In this document: in pieces, positions 6,867-11,421 of the stretch | How positions within the stretch are numbered: position 1 is the stretch's first letter | Layout: every line of letters begins with the position of its first letter | Program-made: the position numbers and the translations under genes | Source: an uncultured Atopobiaceae bacterium | GTDB taxonomy: Bacteria; Actinomycetota; Coriobacteriia; Coriobacteriales; Atopobiaceae | Assembly: GCA_905233865.1 (NCBI GenBank) | Contig: CAJOGH010000014.1 | Location: 1-11,421 of the forward strand | Reading direction: 5' to 3' | DNA length: 11,421 nucleotides | Notes under the pieces: generated by a model | What the model was told of the DNA's origin: nothing | The model's database searches: none | What the model saw: the letters and a program-made list of their open reading frames with translations, nothing else

Positions 6867-6996
6867 ATGCATTTATGCTCCTAACTGACCCTCCGATTGC
6901 TGCCAGGCTCGGGTGCGGTTCTCATTTGCCCAGGAAACGAATGGCCGATTCGCGCTGTGGCAAGAGTTTGAGGGCCAATTAGGAACATAAACGCAT
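6867..6996. repeat. Inverted-repeat element, copy 2 (130 bp), in the infC upstream region
   Basis: 27-bp arms at 6867-6893 and 6970-6996 match at 23 of 27 positions and resemble the arms of copy 1 (TTCCTAATTGGCCCTC is shared with the right arm read in reverse). The interior shares TTTGC-CAGGAAA with copy 1. The four non-pairing positions (6871/6992, 6878/6985, 6885/6978, 6888/6975) are A-C on the plus strand and therefore G-U on the minus strand. A minus-strand RNA, the direction of infC, could thus form a continuous 27-bp stem. Confidence 0.75.
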
Positions 6997-7004
6997 CGGC
7001 GGGC

Positions 7005-7031
7005 TGCGCGAGGCTCTTGTCGCCCCGCGCA
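7005..7031 (-). other. Hairpin in infC upstream region, loop GACAAGA
   Basis: TGCGCG (7005-7010) and GGC (7012-7014) pair with GCC (7022-7024) and CGCGCA (7026-7031). The one mismatch, A7011/C7025, becomes a U-G wobble on the minus strand, giving a 10-bp stem with a 7-base loop. It lies 8 bases from inverted-repeat element copy 2 and may be part of the same leader RNA. Confidence 0.45.
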
Positions 7032-7049
7032 ACGGGTAGAGCATAAGGC

Positions 7050-7088
7050 TTTTAAGAGACAAGTGCTACGTCCATTTGTCTCTTAAAA
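7050..7088. promoter_or_regulatory. 13-bp perfect inverted repeat, TTTTAAGAGACAA type
   Basis: TTTTAAGAGACAA (7050-7062) and its exact reverse complement (7076-7088) are separated by 13 bases. It lies just past the terminator of the kinase gene, at the far upstream end of the infC region. It could be an operator for the infC promoter or the first hairpin of a long infC leader. A possible minus-strand promoter, TTGCTC-17-TTAAGA, partly overlaps it. It has no T-run fitting a terminator. Confidence 0.45.
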
Positions 7089-7110
7089 AGTTTATGGCGA
7101 GAAGAGCAAG

Positions 7111-7139
7111 AAAAGCCCCGGCTCATATGAACCGGGGCT
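7111..7139 (-). terminator. Rho-independent terminator of adhE-kinase unit
   Basis: On the minus strand, AGCCCCGG (7139-7132) and CCGGGGCT (7121-7114) form an 8-bp stem with a 10-base loop, followed by TTTCTT. It lies 25 bases after the stop of the phosphotransferase gene and separates it from the infC upstream region. Confidence 0.88.
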
Positions 7140-7163
7140 CGCTGGTCGTGCTTGTCAGGTGGC

Positions 7164-7922
7164 TTACTGGTAGTCGGCCACGTCAATCCAGCTCATGAGG
7201 AAGTCCTTGTCGTCCTCGCGGTCGCGCGCGAGCTCGGCAGCGGCCACGATGGGAAGGCAGTTCATGACCTCCTGCTTGGGCATGTCGGCAGCCTTGGAGT
7301 AGAGGTCCAGGTAGAGGTCGGCGACCTCCTTGCCATCACGCATGGTAAGCAGCATGTAGGTCATAGCGACGTCGCAGGCTGCGTTGCCGCGGGTGGCGTG
7401 CGCCCAGTCGACGAGGTAGAGGTTGCCCTCCTCGTCCTCGATGACGTTAGAGGGGTTCACGTCGCCGTGGCAGACGTTCTCGGCGTTGCGCAGGCCGTCC
7501 AGGCGCACCTGAAGCTCATAGCGGGTGGAGGGGTCGAGCTCCTTGACGGAGTCGATCATCCTCGCAAGCTTGTCCTTCTGACGGTTGAGCAGCGGCGCGG
7601 AAGCAGACTGCACCTTGAGCTGCAGCTTGACGAGCTTGGTCAGAACCTCCTTGGGATCCGCGCCCTCCTTGAGCTGGGTGCGCAGGGAGTGACCGGGGAA
7701 GCGCTCGGTAAAGATGGTCCAACGGCCGTCGGGGCAGCTGACCTCCAGCACCGCGGGAGCGGGCAGGCCGGCCTCGTTGGCGCGGGCGTCGTTGAGGGCC
7801 TCGTTGAAGACGTCAGACGCGGGCTTGTCCTCCGCAAACTCCTTGGCGACAAAGTCGCCGCAGTCGTAGACGGACTTGTTGTGGCGCTTCACGAACGCCT
7901 TGGGCTCGTTAGGTAGTTCCAT
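7164..7922 (-). CDS. APH/choline-kinase-fold phosphotransferase
   Basis: A 252-residue soluble protein of the aminoglycoside phosphotransferase/choline kinase superfamily. The catalytic loop NVCHGDVNPSNVI (149-161; H152, D154, N159) and the metal-binding strand LYLVDWAHA (168-176; D172) are clear. The N-lobe has VAKEF (25-29) with a candidate ATP-binding Lys27, then NEALNDARANEAGLPAPAVLE and TERFPGHSL, the usual linker to the C-lobe. The small size and the DWA instead of the commoner DWE set it apart from resistance enzymes. The substrate cannot be told, and nothing shows drug resistance. The ATG at 7922 has GGAGG six bases upstream. Only 41 bases separate it from the adhE stop with no terminator between, so it is probably co-transcribed with adhE. 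A small-molecule kinase role linked to fermentation or amino-alcohol metabolism is a guess from context. Confidence 0.85.
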   Translation of the reverse strand: MELPNEPKAFVKRHNKSVYDCGDFVAKEFAEDKPASDVFNEALNDARANEAGLPAPAVLEVSCPDGRWTIFTERFPGHSLRTQLKEGADPKEVLTKLVKLQLKVQSASAPLLNRQKDKLARMIDSVKELDPSTRYELQVRLDGLRNAENVCHGDVNPSNVIEDEEGNLYLVDWAHATRGNAACDVAMTYMLLTMRDGKEVADLYLDLYSKAADMPKQEVMNCLPIVAAAELARDREDDKDFLMSWIDVADYQ

Positions 7923-7963
7923 GAATGTCCTCCAAGAGAAGCGAGTGTTAGTTCAGCCTTATC

Positions 7964-10585
7964 TTAGTCCTCGTAGGAGCTGGGCTCACGGTCGTAGTAC
8001 GCGTCCATATACAGCTCGCGAATCTCGGACACCAGCGGGTAGCGCGGGTTGGCGCCGGTGCACTGGTCGTTGAAGGCCTGCTCGCTCATCTCGTCAAGCG
8101 TCTCCAGGAAGTACTTCTCGTCCACGCCGTACTCGGCGATGGTCTTCTTCACGCCCACGTGGTCAAAGAGGTCCTGGATCATGTCGAGGAAGTTCTCAAA
8201 GACCTCGCGGTCGTCCTTGCCGGTGGCACCACAGAAGCGGCCGGCCTCGGCGTAGCGGGCGAGCGCGTGGGGGTAGCCGTACTGCGAGAAGGTGCCCATC
8301 TTGGTCGGGCGCTCGGCGGCGTTGTAGCGCATGACGCGCTTGAGGATGACGGCGTTGGCCAGGCCGTGCGGGATGTGGTGGAACGCGCCCAGCTTGTGCG
8401 CCATGGAGTGGTTGACACCCAGGAAGGCGTTGGCAAAGGCGAGGCCGCCCAGGCAGGAGGCGTTGGCCATGCGGTCGCGGGCCTCCACATCGGAGCCGTC
8501 GTCGTAGGCGCGGGGCAGGTAGTCAAAGACGAGCTTCATGCCGCGCAGCGCGATGCCGTCGGTGTAGTCGGAGTGCATGATGGAGACGAAGGCCTCGAGG
8601 CAGTGCGTGAGGACGTCGACGCCGGAGGCGCTGGTGAGGCCCTTGGGCTGGGACATCATGTTGTCGGTGTCCACAATGGCCATGTTGGGCAGCAGCGCGT
8701 AGTCGGCGATGGGCCACTTGACGCCCGTGTCGGCGTCTGTGATGATCGCGAACGGCGTGACCTCGGAGCCGGTGCCGGACGAGGTGGGAATGGCCACGAA
8801 GTAGCTCTTGGCGCCCATCTCGGGGAAGGTGTGGACGCGCTTGCGGATGTCCATGAAGTCCATGGACATGTCCTCGAAGTCCTCCTCGGGGTGCTCGTAC
8901 ATCATCCACATGATCTTGGCGCAGTCCATGGCGGAGCCGCCGCCCATGGCGATGATGACGTCGGGCTCAAAGGCGCGCAGCTGGGCGACGCCCTCCTCCG
9001 CGCTCTGCAGCGTGGGGTCGGGAGCGACGTTCCAGAAGGAGCTGTGGACGATGCCCATCTCGTCGAGCTTGGCCTCGATGGGCTGGGTGAAGCCGTTCTT
9101 GTACAGGAACTGGTCCGTGACGATGAAGGCACGCTTCTTGTGCATGATGGTGCCCAGCTCGTCCAGGGCCACCGGCATGCAGCCCTTCTTGAAGTAGACC
9201 TTCTCGGGGGTGCGGAACCACAGCATGTTCTCTCGCCTCTCTGCGACCGACTTGACGTTGATGAGGTGCTCGGGGCCCACGTTGCCGCTGACGGAGTTGC
9301 CGCCCCAGGAGCCGCAGCCCAGCGTCAGCGCCGGAGCCAGGCGGAAGTTGTACAGGTCGCCGATGCCACCCTGCGAGGAGGGCGTGTTGATCAGGATACG
9401 GCAGGTCTTCATGGCCTTGGCGTGCTTGGCCATCTTCTCCTTCTCGCGGACGTCGATGTAGAGCGAGGAGGTGTGGCCATAGCCGCCGTCAGCGACGAGG
9501 CGCTCGGCCTTGGCCAGGGCGTCGTCGAAGTCCTTGGCCTTGTACATGGCCAGGACGGGGCTCAGCTTCTCGTGCGCGAACTCCTCGGAGGGGTCGACCG
9601 AGGTAACCTCGCCGATAAGAACCTTGGTGCTGGCAGGCACCGTCACGCCGGCGATCTCGGCGATCTTGGCGGCGCGCTGGCCCACGATCTTGGCGTTCAC
9701 GGAGCCGTTGATAATGACGGTCTTGCGGACCTTGTCCAGCTCGTCGCCCTTGAGGAAGTAGCAGCCACGGGCCTCGAACTCGGCCTTGGCAGCCTTGTAG
9801 GTCTTGTCGCCAACGACGGTCACGGACTGCTCGGACGCGCAGATCATGCCGTTGTCAAAGGTCTTGGAGTGAATGATGGAGTTGACGGCCAGGCGCACGT
9901 CAGCGGTGTCGTCGATGATGACGGGGGTGTTGCCGGGGCCGACGCCCAGGGCGGGCTTGCCCGAGGAGTAGGCGGCCTGGACCATGCCGGGACCACCGGT
10001 GGCCAGGATGATGTCGGCGGAGCGCATGAGCTCGTTGGTCAGCTCCAGCGACGGCGCGGGGATCCAGTCGATGATGCCCTCGGGCGCGCCGGCCTTGACG
10101 GCGGCGTCAAGCACGAGCTGGGCCGCGGCGATGGTGCAGTCCTTGGCGCGCGGGTGGGGCGAGATCAGGATCGCGTTGCGCGTCTTAAGGCACAGAAGGC
10201 ACTTGTAGATGGCCGTGGACGTGGGGTTGGTCGTGGGGATGACCGCCGCCACGATGCCCATGGGCTCGGCGACCTTCTTGAAGCCAAACGCGTCATCCTC
10301 CTCGATGACGTCGCAGGTCTTCATGCTCTTGTACTTGTTGTAGATGTACTCGGAGGCGTAGTGGTTCTTGATGACCTTGTCCTCCATGACACCCATGCCG
10401 GTCTCGGTGACCGCCATCTTGGCCAGCGGAATGCGCGCCTTGTTGGCCGCCATCGCCGCCTCATAGAAGATCTTGTCAACCTGCTCCTGGGTGAAGGTGG
10501 CGAACTCCGCCTGCGCTGCGCGCATACTTGCGATGCGCTCCTGCAGCGCCTCCACGCTGTCGATGGGCTTGGGTGTCTTTGCCAT
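7964..10585 (-). CDS. adhE: Bifunctional acetaldehyde-CoA dehydrogenase / iron alcohol dehydrogenase
   Basis: An 873-residue AdhE that reduces acetyl-CoA to acetaldehyde and then ethanol, regenerating two NAD+ in fermentation; the family forms spirosomes in the cytosol. Residues 1-440 are the ALDH half: IPTTNPTSTAIYK (116-128), GPGNTPVII (216-224) and the catalytic Cys249 in NGMICASEQS. Residues 460-873 are the Fe-ADH half: AMGGGSAMDCAKIMW (546-560), AIPTSSGTGSEVTPF (598-612), metal ligands Asp657, His661, His726 and His740 in GVDVLTH, GVNHSMAH and FHHIPHG. Length and motifs are complete, so both activities should be present. The ATG at 10585 has AGGGAGG four to five bases upstream. The upstream DNA holds an extended -10 promoter, a tandem repeat and a palindrome that suggest tight control. 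The downstream kinase gene follows after 41 bases. Confidence 0.98.
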   Translation of the reverse strand: MAKTPKPIDSVEALQERIASMRAAQAEFATFTQEQVDKIFYEAAMAANKARIPLAKMAVTETGMGVMEDKVIKNHYASEYIYNKYKSMKTCDVIEEDDAFGFKKVAEPMGIVAAVIPTTNPTSTAIYKCLLCLKTRNAILISPHPRAKDCTIAAAQLVLDAAVKAGAPEGIIDWIPAPSLELTNELMRSADIILATGGPGMVQAAYSSGKPALGVGPGNTPVIIDDTADVRLAVNSIIHSKTFDNGMICASEQSVTVVGDKTYKAAKAEFEARGCYFLKGDELDKVRKTVIINGSVNAKIVGQRAAKIAEIAGVTVPASTKVLIGEVTSVDPSEEFAHEKLSPVLAMYKAKDFDDALAKAERLVADGGYGHTSSLYIDVREKEKMAKHAKAMKTCRILINTPSSQGGIGDLYNFRLAPALTLGCGSWGGNSVSGNVGPEHLINVKSVAERRENMLWFRTPEKVYFKKGCMPVALDELGTIMHKKRAFIVTDQFLYKNGFTQPIEAKLDEMGIVHSSFWNVAPDPTLQSAEEGVAQLRAFEPDVIIAMGGGSAMDCAKIMWMMYEHPEEDFEDMSMDFMDIRKRVHTFPEMGAKSYFVAIPTSSGTGSEVTPFAIITDADTGVKWPIADYALLPNMAIVDTDNMMSQPKGLTSASGVDVLTHCLEAFVSIMHSDYTDGIALRGMKLVFDYLPRAYDDGSDVEARDRMANASCLGGLAFANAFLGVNHSMAHKLGAFHHIPHGLANAVILKRVMRYNAAERPTKMGTFSQYGYPHALARYAEAGRFCGATGKDDREVFENFLDMIQDLFDHVGVKKTIAEYGVDEKYFLETLDEMSEQAFNDQCTGANPRYPLVSEIRELYMDAYYDREPSSYED

Positions 10586-10648
10586 GTGGCCTCCCTGGGT
10601 CAGGACCTATGTCCACTTTCCAAGCTTGCGTATGCAGCAATCGAGTTA

Positions 10649-10657
10649 ATTCTACCA
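10649..10657 (-). promoter_or_regulatory. adhE: Extended -10 promoter of adhE
   Basis: TGGTAGAAT read on the minus strand matches the extended -10 form TGnTATAAT. It would give a start of transcription near 10642 and a leader of about 57 bases before the ATG at 10585. The -35 zone has no good hexamer; a tandem repeat occupies it, as expected for an activator-dependent promoter. Confidence 0.5.
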
Positions 10658-10666
10658 AGCGGGAGT

Positions 10667-10697
10667 GTTCGAATTATTGTGCGTTCGTTAATTGTGC
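10667..10697. repeat. Tandem 15/16-bp direct repeat in adhE promoter (candidate activator site)
   Basis: GTTCGAATTATTGTGC (10667-10682) is followed directly by GTTCGTTAATTGTGC (10683-10697); with a one-base gap they share 13 of 15 positions. The pair covers roughly -25 to -55 relative to the predicted start, across the -35 zone. It does not match the inverted Rex or SOS-box forms. Confidence 0.5.
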
Positions 10698-10709
10698 CGC
10701 CCGCTACCT

Positions 10710-10741
10710 GCAACTTGTCCACCTATTGCTGGTCAAGTTGC
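10710..10741. promoter_or_regulatory. 32-bp palindrome upstream of adhE (candidate operator)
   Basis: The outer arms GCAACTTG (10710-10717) and CAAGTTGC (10734-10741) are exact inverted repeats. Extended to 14 bases each, they match at 12 of 14 positions around a central TATT. It lies about 70-100 bases upstream of the predicted adhE start, next to the tandem repeat, and probably binds a dimeric regulator. Confidence 0.45.
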
Positions 10742-10779
10742 GACGCTGCGCAGGTGAGGCCCCGCGCGTGGTTAAACGT

Positions 10780-10788
10780 TTATCCACA
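10780..10788 (+). promoter_or_regulatory. DnaA-box match TTATCCACA
   Basis: An exact match to the bacterial DnaA-box consensus TTATCCACA, overlapping the palindrome TAAACGTTTA (10773-10782). A near match, TTGTCCACC, lies at 10715-10723 in the same direction. A single exact 9-mer can occur by chance in a window this size, so a DnaA role is only possible. Confidence 0.25.
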
Positions 10789-10840
10789 GGTGTGACGAGG
10801 GTCGCGGCGCCGCGTAGGAGCGCGCGGCACGCCGGCGCAA

Positions 10841-10904
10841 CCGCCCCCGAGCGTCATATGGTGCATTTGGCGCGATCTGTGTTCCAAATGACGCTCTGGG
10901 GTGG
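10841..10904. repeat. 64-bp palindromic element, copy 1
   Basis: 21-bp arms (10841-10861 and 10884-10904) match at 18 of 21 positions around a 22-base centre. It shares CCCCCGAGCGTCAT and CCAAATGACGCTC exactly with the copy at 11017-11080, while the centres differ. An extra half-site GCGTCATTTGGAGC follows at 10914-10927. This is a REP-like repeat in the intergenic region upstream of adhE. Confidence 0.7.
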
Positions 10905-10970
10905 CGCCCTGGCGCGTCATTTGGAGCAAGGGCTGCAATGGCTTTCTAAAGCACCAGGTAACAAGCTTGT

Positions 10971-10996
10971 GCTCTTATCGCCCTGCCGACAAGAGC
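10971..10996. other. Hairpin GCTCTTATCG / CGACAAGAGC
   Basis: 10-bp arms match at 9 of 10 positions around CCCTGC. The mismatch is a G-U pair on the minus strand. It follows the PLP-enzyme gene on that strand but has no T-run, so a terminator role is doubtful. It carries the 9-mer GACAAGAGC seen in other intergenic hairpins of the window. Confidence 0.35.
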
Positions 10997-11016
10997 GCGC
11001 GAAGTGCCCGGTTTTA

Positions 11017-11080
11017 CCACCCCCGAGCGTCATCTCGAACAAGAAAGGCCCCGATTGCGCCAAATGACGCTCCAGGGTGG
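11017..11080. repeat. 64-bp palindromic element, copy 2
   Basis: 17-bp arms (11017-11033 and 11064-11080) match at 15 of 17 positions. The total length is identical to copy 1 (64 bp), with conserved arms and an unrelated centre. It lies 46 bases after the stop of the PLP-enzyme gene on the minus strand, between it and adhE. Confidence 0.7.
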
Positions 11081-11126
11081 CAGCCGACCACCGGAGAGGG
11101 CGTCGGGCACGCGCGGTCGCACGCGG

Positions 11127-11421
11127 TCACGCGCATACAGGCAGGCTTGCGCAAACGCCGCGCGCGTCGTCACCAGCAGAGAGGCGCACCGTGTGCCAGG
11201 CGCCGTCGAGGTCCTGCCAGTCCACGCGCGGACCAAAGCCGTCGTGCATGATGGCATGCGCCGCCTCGTAGCCCTCGCCGCCCACGAGCCCCGGATAGGC
11301 CACGCGGTGCACGAGCGGGTGCGCGACCAGGTACGCCGCGACGGTCCGGGCGTTGGCGCTTGCCACGCGCGCGTTCTCGTCCAGCGCGTCCAGGCGGGCG
11401 ACAAGAGCCTCCGCCAGCAAG
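11127..11421 (-). CDS. Cys/Met-metabolism PLP enzyme, C-terminal part, apparently shortened; 5' end outside window
   Basis: The 97 visible residues contain ENARVASANARTVAAYLVAH followed by PLVHRVAYPGL, the signature NAxxVAxxLxxHPxVxxVxYPGL of cystathionine gamma-synthase / O-acetylhomoserine sulfhydrylase-type enzymes of transsulfuration. GYEAAHAIMHDGFGPRVDW fits the following helix and strand. After that, family members normally run about 100 more residues, including the SLGG-type loop. Here the chain goes within a few residues to TVRLSAGDDARGVCASLPVCA and stops, and this resembles the usual final RISxGxED helix. About 60 residues therefore seem to be missing inside the C-terminal domain. 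It could be a degraded paralogue or an odd subfamily. Catalytic Lys and most of the protein lie beyond the window. Confidence 0.6.
   Translation of the reverse strand, partial: LLAEALVARLDALDENARVASANARTVAAYLVAHPLVHRVAYPGLVGGEGYEAAHAIMHDGFGPRVDWQDLDGAWHTVRLSAGDDARGVCASLPVCA

Noticed and set aside
6642..6982. Plus-strand ORFs of 80-89 residues across the infC upstream region
   Set aside because: They run through the inverted-repeat element and leader hairpins, have no convincing ribosome site and no family resemblance.
7164..7922. Aminoglycoside resistance gene
   Set aside because: Only the superfamily fold and catalytic motif are shared; small size, context with adhE and lack of any resistance-specific features do not support it.
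10667..10697. SOS box or Rex site in the adhE promoter
   Set aside because: The CGAAC/GTTCG and TTGTG words are in direct, not inverted, order, so neither consensus is met.
8159..10795. 878-residue open frame on the plus strand opposite adhE
   Set aside because: It is the antisense shadow of a GC-rich gene: a Val/Gly/Asp/His-rich composition, no recognisable domain, and it lies over intact adhE.
10528..11067. Plus-strand 179-residue ORF upstream of adhE
   Set aside because: It crosses the promoter, operator-like sites and palindromic repeats of adhE and has no recognisable motif.
1..11421. CRISPR array, tRNA, rRNA, transposase or phage gene
   Set aside because: No regularly spaced direct repeats, no tRNA-like cloverleaf and no such protein motifs on either strand.

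Overview
The base composition (GC-rich), the codon use, strong GGAGG-type ribosome binding sites, and the sequences of AdhE, IF3, L35 and L20 point to a GC-rich Gram-positive anaerobe. A member of the Actinobacteria class Coriobacteriia (Olsenella/Atopobium/Collinsella-like) is my best guess. This is inference; no rRNA gene is present to test it.

Layout. At the left edge, 1-1185 (minus) is most of a GlpA/LhgO-like FAD-dependent oxidoreductase, cut by the window. It is divergent from a WecA/TagO-type polyprenyl-phosphate sugar-phosphate transferase (1366-2616, plus); a concentric palindrome lies between them. That gene converges on a large envelope acyltransferase (2865-5231, minus). The space between holds a 139-bp inverted-repeat element and a bidirectional terminator. 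Next is the translation operon infC-rpmI-rplT (6561 to 5387, minus), ending at a UUCG terminator. Its roughly 500-nt upstream region holds a second copy of the inverted-repeat element, several hairpins, a run of alternating GTCTC/GAGAC segments, and a terminator-like hairpin directly before infC. Then come a small APH/choline-kinase-fold phosphotransferase (7164-7922, minus) and adhE (7964-10585, minus), probably one operon transcribed from the adhE promoter and ended by the terminator at 7114-7139. The adhE upstream region (10586-11126) holds an extended -10 promoter, a tandem 16-bp repeat, a 32-bp palindrome, a DnaA-box match and two 64-bp palindromic elements. The right edge is the C-terminal end of a Cys/Met-metabolism PLP enzyme that looks internally shortened (11127-11421, minus).

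How the genes work together. The window is mainly housekeeping: redox and fermentation (FAD oxidoreductase, AdhE), cell-envelope polymer synthesis (WecA/TagO-type transferase, acyltransferase), and translation (IF3, L35, L20). The novelty is in the non-coding parts and in one protein. These are a probable RNA-based attenuator with an unusual AUA start for infC, two unrelated small palindromic repeat families, and an acyltransferase carrying two tandem SGNH-like domains, the second without its catalytic residues. I found no CRISPR array, transposase, phage gene or tRNA.
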